Assembly: GCA_964350695.1 (NCBI GenBank)
Contig: CAYGKM010000010.1
Span: 19,323-83,322, forward strand
Origin: TMED27 sp964350695
GTDB lineage: Bacteria; Pseudomonadota; Alphaproteobacteria; Micavibrionales; Micavibrionaceae
DNA length: 64,000 nt
Direction: 5' to 3'
Part shown: one piece after another, positions 17,058-25,522 of the stretch
Position numbering within the stretch: position 1 is the stretch's first letter
Layout: every line of letters starts with the position of its first letter
Position numbers and translations under genes: made by a program
The notes under the pieces: generated by a model
Databases searched by the model: none
What the model was told of the DNA's origin: nothing
The model's input: the letters and a program-made list of their open reading frames with translations, nothing else

Positions 17058-18530
17058 ATGACCGACACCCCGCCATATGACGAGCCCGCGGCGGATATCA
17101 ATGCGCAGATCAAAGCCCGCGCCTTGGAGCACATGCAAAGCGCCGTAAAAGGCAACGGCGTAAATCCTGAAGATGTGAAAATCGAAAAATACGAACCGGA
17201 GGCCTTGGAGTTTCTGGCCGTCACAACCCTTACACCCGATACAAAACTCTCGATAAAACGCCAAGGCGGCAAAGTCACCGGCCCGATGCTGGTCGACAGC
17301 GCCAATCAATTTCAGGAAGTCACCAACAAAGAAGTCGTCAAAATCACCCGCAGCGCCGATGTCATTCACCGTATTAAAGAAGCGATCATGACGCGCAAAG
17401 ACAAGGGCCTTGCCGTTAAAAACGAACTCATAAAATTCCTGTTTCTACATCGTGACTTCGTCGCCCATGAAGCCTGTCAGGTCTGTAAATCCCAAGGCAA
17501 AATCAAATGCCCGCGCTGTCACGGAAAAGGCGAAGAACAATGCCCGCGTTGTCACGCCCGCGGCAGCGAAACCTGCCCGACATGCGGCGGGCGGCAATTC
17601 GTCGCAGGGCCGCAAGGCCAGAACCAAAATTGCCAGCGCTGCAATGGCAGCGGACGAACCCCATGCTCACAATGCCACGAAGCCAAACAAATTAAATGCC
17701 TGCAATGTAAGGCCGCTGGCGTTCTTCAATGTACACAATGTAATGGGCACGGCTGGAATTCTGCAATCTGCCGCGCCGAAATCAACATGATCGGTAATTT
17801 CGATTTTGACCGCGAAGTCGTGCCGCCCAAAGCCATAAAAATCATTGAGAATATGGGCGCAGATCTGCAACATCACACCATCATCGGCATCACAGAGCGT
17901 CCGCAAGACACGGAAAAAGAACAAAAAAATATTGAGATTTTCTATCACGTCAAAGTCCCGACAGCCCAAGCCGAATTTCAAATGAAGTCCTTAACCGTCC
18001 CCGCTTATATCTTCGGGACGCAAGGCATGCTTTTTGACACCCCGCCCTTCCTTGAAAAAATTATGGGCTCCGGCATAAAGGCATTGCAAAGCGCCGCCAA
18101 AGGCCACGGCGATGTAAACGAACATTTACAAAAAGCAGGCCGCTATAAAACGCTCGGCCAAATTATTCTCGCCACCTCAAAAACCACATCCGAAAAAGCC
18201 CTGCGCGCCATAATGCAAAAAAATTCTATCGGACTATCCGAAGAGGGCTGCAAAAAGCTCATCATCATGACCAAAATGGCACTCAAACTGATCGGCAAAA
18301 GACCGCGGCAAATCGGATACGCGCTAGGTCTGCTCTCTGCACTCGGACTTGGCGCCGCATATTTTATGCTGCTGCGCGCGAAAATCTCGCTCCCGCTGCC
18401 TCTTCCGCAAGAAGCGATAGACGGATGCGCCGCCATCGCGGCTCTCGCCATCGGCTATTTCATCAGCGATATTTACGCCAAAAAAGCGATCCATAAATCA
18501 CTTCAATCTTTACTTGGAAAAAGCGCTTAA
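17058..18530 (+). CDS. DnaJ-type zinc-finger membrane protein
   Basis: About 490 residues. The middle (from about 145 to 240) carries a long series of CxxC pairs spaced like DnaJ central repeats: CQVCKSQGKIKCPRC, CPRCHARGSETCPTCGG, CQRCNGSGRTPCSQC, CLQCKAAGVLQCTQCNGHG. There is no J domain, so it is not DnaJ itself; a zinc-scaffold or thiol-chaperone role is inferred. The C-terminus has two hydrophobic segments (IGYALGLLSALGLGAAYFML and the stretch around CAAIAALAIGYFI), suggesting a tail-anchored inner-membrane protein with most of the chain in the cytoplasm. The ATG at 17058 has AAGGA six bases ahead and is preferred to an in-frame ATG 13 codons upstream. Confidence 0.75.
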   Translation: MTDTPPYDEPAADINAQIKARALEHMQSAVKGNGVNPEDVKIEKYEPEALEFLAVTTLTPDTKLSIKRQGGKVTGPMLVDSANQFQEVTNKEVVKITRSADVIHRIKEAIMTRKDKGLAVKNELIKFLFLHRDFVAHEACQVCKSQGKIKCPRCHGKGEEQCPRCHARGSETCPTCGGRQFVAGPQGQNQNCQRCNGSGRTPCSQCHEAKQIKCLQCKAAGVLQCTQCNGHGWNSAICRAEINMIGNFDFDREVVPPKAIKIIENMGADLQHHTIIGITERPQDTEKEQKNIEIFYHVKVPTAQAEFQMKSLTVPAYIFGTQGMLFDTPPFLEKIMGSGIKALQSAAKGHGDVNEHLQKAGRYKTLGQIILATSKTTSEKALRAIMQKNSIGLSEEGCKKLIIMTKMALKLIGKRPRQIGYALGLLSALGLGAAYFMLLRAKISLPLPLPQEAIDGCAAIAALAIGYFISDIYAKKAIHKSLQSLLGKSA

Positions 18531-18675
18531 AAGAAAAATGGCCGCCTCGAAATCTAAGATAAGATTTAACGAGACGACCAGCGAGGCGAGGGACAGATCA
18601 ATTAACAACTCTTGTGTTTATGTATCAGGATCACATTTTTCTAGGAAAGGAATGTGTCATTTTATCCTGTTTACA

Positions 18676-19272
18676 TTAACGTTTCCAACGAAACTCATTG
18701 AGAGCTTGCAACGCTTCTTGCTTTTGACACTCTCTGTATGCAGTCACCGCGAGAGCAGAACGGCCACTGGTTACAGGTTGAGGATGCCAAAAGCCTATAG
18801 TTGCTTTTGTTTCGCTGGCTTTTGACTTTTTCGGCGGTGTGAGGGCAAATCGTACACCGAAAATAAGGCCAAGAGCTGCTGCTTTTCCAGCATCGCGCTG
18901 GGTCCGGTCCGAGAACTGTGGATGTGAGGAGGAGAGCAGGGGGAGGCAAGTATCCACCTGAACCGGGGAAGCTTTTTTTCTTTCAGTATAGTCACGCGAA
19001 TGCGTGGCAACACTTTCAGAATTCTGTGAGAGGGGCTGAACATCGCTCATATGGCCGTAATATGTTTCAAACGACCATGCGGGCCCGGCCGCAACACAAA
19101 TACCGAGAATAAGAAGAGCCATCATCGCCGGCGGTATAAAAGCCGCGCGGGGATCCGTCTTCCAACGAGTAGAATTGATAATACTTTTCATGGTACCCAC
19201 CATTGTCATGCGCGCGATAATCTCGCGCTGCGAATTAAATTTTTCGGGGTCGGGTTTAAAGATGTGAACCAT
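18676..19272 (-). CDS. Unknown protein with one membrane or signal segment
   Basis: A 198-residue open frame without a recognised family. One hydrophobic stretch, IPPAMMALLILGICVAAGPAWS (about residues 46-67), could be a late signal peptide or a membrane anchor. After it comes a polar, cysteine-poor region. Several internal ATGs (residues 22 and 28) could be the true start, which would bring the hydrophobic segment nearer the N-terminus. It is flanked by gaps of 145 and 238 bases that hold no other gene I can support; 18546-18573 can form a weak hairpin without a T-run. Coding status is moderately supported. Confidence 0.5.
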   Translation of the reverse strand: MVHIFKPDPEKFNSQREIIARMTMVGTMKSIINSTRWKTDPRAAFIPPAMMALLILGICVAAGPAWSFETYYGHMSDVQPLSQNSESVATHSRDYTERKKASPVQVDTCLPLLSSSHPQFSDRTQRDAGKAAALGLIFGVRFALTPPKKSKASETKATIGFWHPQPVTSGRSALAVTAYRECQKQEALQALNEFRWKR

Positions 19273-19510
19273 GAGAACAGCAAAATTATTTTTTGTTTTT
19301 ATTTCTGCTGCCTTTAAACCGTATTAAAGAACCAAACCTTATATCTTCATCACACCATACTAAAGATATTATGGCAAATATTATCGTTTCGATTTTAAAG
19401 AAGATTTATTTCGAATTTGAAATAACCTTTCACCGCACGGGCTTTATTTTTTGCTACAATATGATTAGATTATAGTGACCAATTATTTGTAACCACAAAG
19501 GAACAAAGCC

Positions 19511-20044
19511 ATGCGCATCATTGATATGCCGGAATTCAAGGACAAGAAAGAAGTTCTAAGCTTCGAAACAACGACGCCTCTTAAGGACGCAATTAATGAA
19601 ATGGCCGAAAGAAATTACGGCGCATGCCTTGTTACATCCAAGGGCACACTCGTCGGAATTTTCACTGAGCGCGATATTTTAAGAAAAGTCGTCGCCGGAA
19701 AAGGCGTCGATCTCGCAAAAGCGAAACTCAAAGACGTGATGTCTACCGAGCTTAAAACAGCCAAAGAAAAAGATATGGTTGCAGATTGTCTTCGCCGTAT
19801 GAGCCAGGGGCGCTTTCGCCACATGCCCGTAGTAGACGACAAAGGTAAAATCCTAGGGATGCTCTCTCAAGGCGACTTCGTTGCTTTCACAATGAGTGAT
19901 ATCGCCCATCGCCTCAGCTCCGCTGCCAAAGCGGGCGTGCAAGACGGCAGCATAAAGCCCTTAATGATGATCGTGTCGATCTTCCTCTATACGCTTGGCT
20001 TGCTATTCTTCCTTTCCGCAGGAAAGCACCTGTTCGGCTTTTAA
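19511..20044 (+). CDS. CBS-domain protein with C-terminal membrane anchor
   Basis: A 177-residue protein with a pair of CBS motifs: VLSFETTTPLKDAINEMAERN...LVGIFTERDILRKV and LKDVMSTELKTAKEKDMVADCLRRM...RHMPVVDDKGKILGMLSQGDFV. Such Bateman modules bind adenosyl ligands (AMP, ATP, SAM) and regulate partner proteins. Residues about 150-172 (LMMIVSIFLYTLGLLFFLSAG) form one membrane segment at the very C-terminus, placing the sensor on the cytoplasmic face of the inner membrane. AAAGGA precedes the start. It stands alone with a strong terminator and converges on rho. Confidence 0.85.
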   Translation: MRIIDMPEFKDKKEVLSFETTTPLKDAINEMAERNYGACLVTSKGTLVGIFTERDILRKVVAGKGVDLAKAKLKDVMSTELKTAKEKDMVADCLRRMSQGRFRHMPVVDDKGKILGMLSQGDFVAFTMSDIAHRLSSAAKAGVQDGSIKPLMMIVSIFLYTLGLLFFLSAGKHLFGF

Positions 20045-20062
20045 GATTTAAATTTCAAGCAC

Positions 20063-20102
20063 AAAAAACCCTCCGCGACCAATGATTGCCGGAGGGTTTT
20101 TT
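20063..20102. terminator. Bidirectional Rho-independent terminator
   Basis: A-run (20063-20068), stem CCCTCCG (20069-20075), a 14-base loop, stem CGGAGGG (20090-20096) and a T-run. It can stop transcripts of the CBS gene (+) and of rho (-), which converge here. Confidence 0.92.
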
Positions 20103-20120
20103 AATTCTGAATTTTTTAAA

Positions 20121-21377
20121 TTACTGATTCATAGAGTTGAAGAATTCATCATTATTCTTCGTCTGCTTCATCTTACCAAGCAGGAATTCAACTGCGTCGA
20201 TCGTGCCCATCGGGTTAAGAATGCGGCGAAGAACCCACATTTTCTGCAAGGTGTCTTTATCAACCAGAAGCTCTTCTTTCCGTGTACCGGATTTTTGAAT
20301 ATCAATTGCTGGGAAGACGCGCTTATCGGAAATCTTACGATCAAGTACAATCTCTGAGTTACCTGTACCTTTGAATTCCTCGAAAATCACCTCGTCCATA
20401 CGTGAGCCTGTATCAATCAACGCTGTAGCGATAATCGTCAAAGATCCGCCTTGCTCAACGTTACGGGCCGCACCAAAGAAACGTTTCGGACGTTGAAGCG
20501 CATTGGCATCCACACCCCCTGTCAAAACTTTACCGGATGAGGGCACAACGGTGTTGTACGCCCGCGCCAAACGCGTGATAGAATCCAGCAAAATAATCAC
20601 ATCGCGCTTATGCTCTACCAATCTTTTCGCTTTTTCCATGACCATTTCCGCAACCTGCACGTGACGGCTTGCCGGTTCATCGAACGTCGAAGATACAACC
20701 TCGCCATGAACGCTGCGCGCCATATCGGTCACCTCTTCAGGGCGCTCATCAATAAGCAATACAATAAGATAGGCTTCAGGGTGATTAGCCGCTATCGATT
20801 TTGCAATTTCTTGCAACATCACGGTCTTACCCGTACGCGGCGGTGCCACGATCAACGCACGCTGGCCAAAACCAATCGGAGACGTTAGCTCGATGACGCG
20901 CTGAACATTGTCTTTCTTCGTCGGATCATCAAGCTCAAGCTTGATCTTACGCTCGGGATAAAGCGGCGTCAGGTTATCAAAGTTGATGCGGTGACGAAGC
21001 TTTTCAGGCGCTTCATTGTTAATAGAACCCACGCGCAGAAGCGCAAAATAACGCTCGGAATCTTTAGGAGCGCGAATACCGCCCTCTACAATATCCCCTG
21101 TGCGAAGGCCGAAACGGCGCACTTGTGACGGCGAAACATAAATATCATCCGGCCCGGGAAGGTAGTTTTCTTCAGGAGAACGAAGGAACCCGAAACCATC
21201 TTGAAGAACTTCCAAAACGCCCGTTCCGGAGATCGGAACATCTTGCTGCGCGAGCTGCTTCAAGATCGCAAACATCATGTCTTGCTTTCGCATCGCTGCG
21301 CAATTTTCAATTTCCAGCTCTTCTGCAAACGCCAAAAGTTCCGCTGGTGAGCGTGTTTTCAGTTCTTGTAAGTTCAT
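20121..21377 (-). CDS. rho: Transcription termination factor Rho
   Basis: Rho hexameric RNA helicase, 418 residues. It begins MNLQELKTRSPAELLAFAEEL (Rho N domain), then GVLEVLQDGFGFLRSPEENYLPGPDDIYVSPSQVRRFGLRTGD (split across the RNA-binding CSD domain), Walker A APPRTGKTVMLQEIA, Walker B VIILLDSITRLARAYN and the Q/R-loop region. Transcribed from a 279-base leader (21378-21656) behind hemJ; rho is known to be autoregulated in other bacteria, but I see no clear element in the leader. rho next to hemJ-hemH-hemE is the order seen near Caulobacter-type origins. Confidence 0.97.
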   Translation of the reverse strand: MNLQELKTRSPAELLAFAEELEIENCAAMRKQDMMFAILKQLAQQDVPISGTGVLEVLQDGFGFLRSPEENYLPGPDDIYVSPSQVRRFGLRTGDIVEGGIRAPKDSERYFALLRVGSINNEAPEKLRHRINFDNLTPLYPERKIKLELDDPTKKDNVQRVIELTSPIGFGQRALIVAPPRTGKTVMLQEIAKSIAANHPEAYLIVLLIDERPEEVTDMARSVHGEVVSSTFDEPASRHVQVAEMVMEKAKRLVEHKRDVIILLDSITRLARAYNTVVPSSGKVLTGGVDANALQRPKRFFGAARNVEQGGSLTIIATALIDTGSRMDEVIFEEFKGTGNSEIVLDRKISDKRVFPAIDIQKSGTRKEELLVDKDTLQKMWVLRRILNPMGTIDAVEFLLGKMKQTKNNDEFFNSMNQ

Positions 21378-21656
21378 TTTGGGTCTTTAAACCTGTGTTA
21401 GTGCGTTAAAATTTTAATGTTTGGGGAAATACTTTTAAATTCTCGGAGTTTTTTAATCTATAGGGGGTTGGCTTACCGCCATGCTCTTCTTCTAAAAGCG
21501 CTCTATTTAAACAGCCAGAGCCATACTCTCGGCTCCCCTTAAAAATTCCAAAATTTTATGGATTTAACTTTAAGATCAAGTTCATATACCCATAACAATA
21601 TATATGAGTCAAGCCCTTATCTTCTTCCACCTTAAATCATAGATATTTCTAAAATC

Positions 21657-22106
21657 TTAAAATGGCTGGACAACTGCTAAAATAACGATCGCAATCATCA
21701 GCACCGTCGGCGCTTCGTTCAATATTCTGAAATATTTCGCACTCTTCGTGTTTTGATCATTCGCAAAGCGCCGAACATTCGCTGCCAAAATCCCATGCGC
21801 GCCCGACATCAAAACCACGAATAACAATTTCGCATGCATCCATCCTTGGCCGCTCATTATAGACGGGTTTGCAATAATCATAGATAGCCCCAAAATCCAG
21901 GCCGCAATCATCGCTGGGGTCATAATATATTTAAGCAGCCTGCGCTCCATCACCTTAAAGGTCTCGGATGTATCCGATCCTTTTTCCGCATCCACATGAT
22001 AAACAAAAAGCCGCGGCAAATAGAGCATACCCGCCATCCACGATATAACGGCAATAATATGAAGCGCCCGAAGCCATTCATAATTCATGGATAAAAATTC
22101 CTGCAT
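21657..22106 (-). CDS. hemJ: Protoporphyrinogen IX oxidase HemJ
   Basis: A 149-residue, four-helix inner-membrane protein of the HemJ/UPF0093 family, which oxidises protoporphyrinogen IX in haem synthesis. Family signatures are WLRALHIIAVISWMAGMLYLPRLFVYH with the key histidines, RRLLKYIMTPAMIAAWILGL, and WMHAKLLFVVLMSGAHG. The first ATG overlaps the hemH stop region and has GGGAG upstream; a second ATG six codons in is also possible. It completes a hemE-hemH-hemJ operon. Confidence 0.94.
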   Translation of the reverse strand: MQEFLSMNYEWLRALHIIAVISWMAGMLYLPRLFVYHVDAEKGSDTSETFKVMERRLLKYIMTPAMIAAWILGLSMIIANPSIMSGQGWMHAKLLFVVLMSGAHGILAANVRRFANDQNTKSAKYFRILNEAPTVLMIAIVILAVVQPF

Positions 22107-23198
22107 TTAAGCTCTCCCGCCGCGCATACAGCACTCATTAAACTCCGATGGGCATGGGCATGTCCCACCCTCGGCCATAACGCCTTCTTCTTTCATATGC
22201 TTTTTCACTAAATCCGCCAAGCCCTCAATAAAGACAGGGTGCGGTCCGACGGTTTGCGCGCGGTAATATCCTTTTTGTCCCATATGCTCGGCTTCTTCTT
22301 TATATTCAATATCAAGCTCCACCAGCGTTTCTACATGCTCTTGCGTAAACGCATGCGGATAAATTACAACCGCTTTAACGTCTTTGGTTGCCTTGGCAAG
22401 CGCCTCATCAACACTTGGGCCAATCCATTTTTGCGGCCCAACACGTGATTGATAACAAATCTGCCAATCCAAATCCTTAATCCCCATAGCCTTAACAATG
22501 GCTTCCGCTGATTGCTCACACTGCCATTGATACGGATCGCCGTCCTTAATCACCTTTTCCGGTAAACCATGCGCAGAAAATAAAAGCCGCGGCGCAGAAT
22601 ATCCGTCTTTTTCCGCGCGTTCATACTCGGCTCTGATATTTTCTGCGGAGGCTTTCACAAAGCCTTTATTCGCGTGATAACAGCCGATCGTCGTCGTAGG
22701 AATTTCTAGCCCTGCCTCAAACGCAGCCTTTTTCCATGCTTCCATCGAAGACCATGTTGTAGTCGTTGAAAACTGAGGATAAAGCGGCAAAATCACAATT
22801 TTATCTGCGCCCCAGTCGCGCACCTCACGCACCGTTTGCGCCGACATTGGATGCCAATATCTCATCGCAATAAAAGTTTTAAATTGAACGCCCGTTTTTG
22901 TTCCACGTGAATCAGATTTCAGCGCTTTTTCCAACGCCTTGGCCTGCTCCTTGGTGTTCTCCAAAAGCGGGGATTTATCACCCAACTCGCCATAACTTTC
23001 GCCCGCCTCACGCTTACTGCGTTTTTTCGCAATCAATGCCGCCAAAAAACAGCGCAACGGAATCGGCAAACGGATAATATTTTTATCCATGAAAAAATTC
23101 ATCAAGAACGGACGAATGGCATTCTTGCTGTCCGGTCCGCCTAGATTAAAAAGCACCACCGCAATTTTTTCTGAATTTTTTACTTTGGCCTTCGCCAT
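22107..23198 (-). CDS. hemH: Ferrochelatase
   Basis: HemH, 363 residues, inserts iron into protoporphyrin IX. It has VVLFNLGGPDSKNAIRPFL near the start, the YPQFSTTTTWSS metal/porphyrin-binding segment, FSAHGLPEKVIKDGDPY with the catalytic histidine, and YPHAFTQEHVETLVELDIEY. The C-terminus CPCPSEFNECC is cysteine-rich and might hold an iron-sulphur cluster, as known for some bacterial and mammalian ferrochelatases. A parS-like site (22899-22914) is embedded in frame, read as DSRGT. Only three bases separate it from hemE upstream. Confidence 0.96.
   Translation of the reverse strand: MAKAKVKNSEKIAVVLFNLGGPDSKNAIRPFLMNFFMDKNIIRLPIPLRCFLAALIAKKRSKREAGESYGELGDKSPLLENTKEQAKALEKALKSDSRGTKTGVQFKTFIAMRYWHPMSAQTVREVRDWGADKIVILPLYPQFSTTTTWSSMEAWKKAAFEAGLEIPTTTIGCYHANKGFVKASAENIRAEYERAEKDGYSAPRLLFSAHGLPEKVIKDGDPYQWQCEQSAEAIVKAMGIKDLDWQICYQSRVGPQKWIGPSVDEALAKATKDVKAVVIYPHAFTQEHVETLVELDIEYKEEAEHMGQKGYYRAQTVGPHPVFIEGLADLVKKHMKEEGVMAEGGTCPCPSEFNECCMRGGRA
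22899..22914. promoter_or_regulatory. parS-like site 7 (inside hemH)
   Basis: TGTTCCACGTGAATCA, 14 of 16 bases of the parS consensus, about 9 kb from the main cluster and 1.4 kb from the candidate origin. Whether ParB binds it is unproven because two consensus bases differ. Confidence 0.6.
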
Positions 23199-23201
23199 AA
23201 T

Positions 23202-24245
23202 TTATCCTCTGATCAATTTGACCATCTGTTCAACATGCTCAACAGGCGTATCCTTATGAATACCATGCCCAAGATTAAATACGTATGCACCGCCTGATAG
23301 ATCATTTTTTATCCGTTCAACCGCCATCGTAAGGGCATCACCCCCCGCCATCAAAACAAACGGATCCAGATTTCCCTGCACCGGCATTTGATTTTGCAAC
23401 GCCCGCGCCGCCCATTGCGTAGACACATGTTGATCAATCCCAAGCGCCGTAATCCCGGTATTTTGTGCATAAGAAACATAATTATACCCCGCGCCCTTCG
23501 GAAATCCGATAATCGGAATATGCGGATAGGCTGCGCGGATATGCTCAACAATCTTGCGTGTCGGCTCAATGCACCAGCGTTTAAACCCGTCAGGATCCAG
23601 CGCCCCCGCCCAGCTATCAAAAATCTGCACAACCTCCGCGCCCGCTTGAATTTGTTTAATCAAATAACTCGCCGTCGCCTCAACTAGCAAATCTATCAAC
23701 GCGCCAAATTTTTCAGGCTCGCGGTATGCCATCAATTTCGTCGCCATAAAATCCTTCGATGAACCGCCTTCAACCATGTAGGTCGCCACCGTCCAGGGCG
23801 CGCCCGCAAAGCCGATCAACGCAGTATTATTAAACCCTTCCGCTTTGATCGCCGCCCGAACATTAGTCACCGCTTCATACACAGGATCAAGTTTTGAAAA
23901 TCCGGAATAATTCAAACGCCCGATATCCAGCGGCCCGAGCTTCGGCCCCTCTCCCGCAACAAATTCCAATTCCTGCCCCAGCCCCAAAGGAATCGTCAGA
24001 ATATCCGAAAATAAAATCGCCGCGTCCATCCCGAATCTTCGAAGCGGCTGCATCGTAATCTCACACGCCGCTTTCGAATCAAACGCCATATCCAGAAATC
24101 CGCCCTTCTGCGCTCTCAGTTCTCGATACTCCGGCAAATACCGCCCTGCTTGGCGCATAAACCAAAATGGCGGTTTCTCTGTAACCACACCATTCAGCGC
24201 ATCCAAAAATGGTTTATCTGTTTTCAAAATCTGCTCCGCTTCCAT
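23202..24245 (-). CDS. hemE: Uroporphyrinogen decarboxylase
   Basis: HemE, 347 residues, decarboxylates uroporphyrinogen III to coproporphyrinogen III. It carries the family signatures PPFWFMRQAGRYLPEYRELR, FSDILTIPLGLGQ, GFAGAPWTVATYM, IFDSWAGALDPDGF and FNLGHGIHKDTPVEHV. It is the first gene of hemE-hemH-hemJ and reads away from the candidate replication origin, exactly the placement known in Caulobacter, where the origin lies beside hemE. Its promoter must lie inside the candidate origin. Confidence 0.97.
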   Translation of the reverse strand: MEAEQILKTDKPFLDALNGVVTEKPPFWFMRQAGRYLPEYRELRAQKGGFLDMAFDSKAACEITMQPLRRFGMDAAILFSDILTIPLGLGQELEFVAGEGPKLGPLDIGRLNYSGFSKLDPVYEAVTNVRAAIKAEGFNNTALIGFAGAPWTVATYMVEGGSSKDFMATKLMAYREPEKFGALIDLLVEATASYLIKQIQAGAEVVQIFDSWAGALDPDGFKRWCIEPTRKIVEHIRAAYPHIPIIGFPKGAGYNYVSYAQNTGITALGIDQHVSTQWAARALQNQMPVQGNLDPFVLMAGGDALTMAVERIKNDLSGGAYVFNLGHGIHKDTPVEHVEQMVKLIRG

Positions 24246-24324
24246 CTCTATCTTTTTGCACGTTGAAGCTCGCTATACTAATTATATCTTTATATTTAAA
24301 AAGGGTTTTTATAGTAGTAGGTCC

Positions 24325-24333
24325 TGTGCATAA
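24325..24333 (-). promoter_or_regulatory. DnaA box (perfect)
   Basis: TGTGCATAA, the reverse complement of TTATGCACA, matches TTATNCACA completely. Two relatives with one mismatch lie at 24456-24464 (TGTGCATGA) and 24535-24543 (TTACGCACA). Confidence 0.75.
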
Positions 24334-24499
24334 CGGGCATAGATTCTTTCCCCATTTTTACCCCCAGAATCCAAAACCCCATCTCTCGCGGTTTATTTTG
24401 GATTCGCTATGATTCGCACAGATAACTTCAAACCTCCAAAATGCACTTTTCCCCCTGTGCATGACTCCCAATTAAAACTTCGCATGAATTGGGTGTAAC

Positions 24500-24514
24500 T
24501 TAATCCCAGATTTA
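24500..24514. promoter_or_regulatory. CtrA-like box in the candidate origin
   Basis: TTAA, seven bases, TTTA: seven of the eight conserved bases of TTAA-N7-TTAA. In Caulobacter CtrA binds such sites in the origin and represses initiation. Confidence 0.5.
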
Positions 24515-24612
24515 TCCTATGATTCTTAATGCTTTTACGCACAGACCTATGCGCAGAATCGATTCTATGATAATCATGATAGGTATTATACCACCAACCA
24601 TCTGGATTCCTT

Positions 24613-25224
24613 ATGTATCAAGAGGCTTTCACCAAACTAGAACTGGCGGATATCGCAACCATTCTTGATAAGCTCAATCCTGAGTTTGACGGGACGGTCT
24701 TTGATCCATTGGAAACCGAAATTCTTTCGCAAAACGTGTCTTTTTATCCGGGATTTAAATTCCTTGATATTGCCGATCACACGGTTCACCCCCCAATCCA
24801 TCGTTATGCACTATGGAGTAAAGACCAATATGTAATCTTGAATTTCTCCAACGAACCTATCTATGAGCTCAATCAATCTTTGCCGATCTCCTTAAGTGAA
24901 GAAAACGTGGAAGAATATGTTCGCCTCTTCTTTACTTATGTTCGGGGACGTCATGGACGTTTTATTATTACCGAAAGCGTAGATGATGTGAATTGGCGTG
25001 ATGATCCGCCGCCCTCGGCGCGCAAAGCCATCGGCCAGATGATAGAGCCGTTAACGTTGGATAAAACAGAAGAGGGCTCATATTTCCTCTCGGCCTGTAT
25101 GATCTTTAAAGACAGTCTTTTTAAAACCAAAATTAAAATCGGCCCCAAAGGCTTTGTTACATTAAGTGATGAAGAACTTCTTGTGGAAGATATGCCTGTT
25201 TTGGATGATACATTCGGACAATAA
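24613..25224 (+). CDS. Unknown soluble protein next to the candidate origin
   Basis: A 203-residue acidic protein; no family recognised. No signal peptide or membrane segment. It has aromatic-rich strands (RYALWSKDQYVILNFSNEPIY), a helix SLSEENVEEYVRLFFTYVRG, a central RFIITESVDDVNWRDDPPPS segment and a late IKIGPKGFVTLSDEELLVED. Such alternation suggests a mixed alpha/beta domain. It is the first gene on the plus side of the candidate origin and reads away from it. Its promoter and leader must overlap the origin, so its expression may be tied to initiation or to methylation of the GANTC at 24605, four bases ahead of its start. Confidence 0.75.
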   Translation: MYQEAFTKLELADIATILDKLNPEFDGTVFDPLETEILSQNVSFYPGFKFLDIADHTVHPPIHRYALWSKDQYVILNFSNEPIYELNQSLPISLSEENVEEYVRLFFTYVRGRHGRFIITESVDDVNWRDDPPPSARKAIGQMIEPLTLDKTEEGSYFLSACMIFKDSLFKTKIKIGPKGFVTLSDEELLVEDMPVLDDTFGQ

Positions 25225-25522
25225 GCGCGGCAAATAACCATAAAAATAGATACAATTTTATCTATCCGATTCGCCGAAAAAACATTCTTCCTGAATAAAA
25301 TAATTATTACGTAAAATGAAGATTAACAGGGGGTTAAATTATGGCCTTTGTTTTCTATAACTCCCGGTTTTTCTTTGCTTTTTGCCCTTTTTTTCGGTTT
25401 TTAGAAAGGTTCCGTTAAGACTTTTGACCCCATAATAAAGGTGTGGGACGGCATGTTTTTCACTTTCTACAAAGCATGTCTATTTAGGGAACAATAATAA
25501 AAATTTAGATTGGTTTGGGTTC
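25225..25522 (+). promoter_or_regulatory. 298-bp regulatory gap with a perfect CtrA site
   Basis: AT-rich gap with one GANTC (in CCGATTCGCC) and a perfect CtrA full site TTAACAGGGGGTTAA at 25323-25337 (TTAA-N7-TTAA). The site lies about 185 bases before the gene at 25523, whose promoter probably lies in this gap. The gap could also be an accessory part of the origin. Confidence 0.6.

Larger units (their letters stand above)
24246..24612. other. Candidate chromosomal replication origin (oriC, Cori-like)
   Basis: The 367-base gap next to hemE. Nine GANTC sites start at 24342, 24367, 24401, 24411, 24463, 24521, 24556, 24561 and 24605, where about one would be expected by chance. It also holds one perfect DnaA box, two near-perfect ones, a CtrA-like box and an almost pure A/T stretch (24273-24302), a plausible unwinding element next to the perfect DnaA box. 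Conserved neighbours on both sides (rho-hemJ-hemH-hemE; ppsR-maf-aroE-coaE-dnaQ) and the parABS cluster 11-13 kb away agree with the known Caulobacter arrangement. Assignment is by content and synteny. Confidence 0.8.

Noticed and set aside
18546..18573. Hairpin after the zinc-finger gene as a terminator
   Set aside because: Stem AAATCT/AGATTT is weak and no T-run follows.
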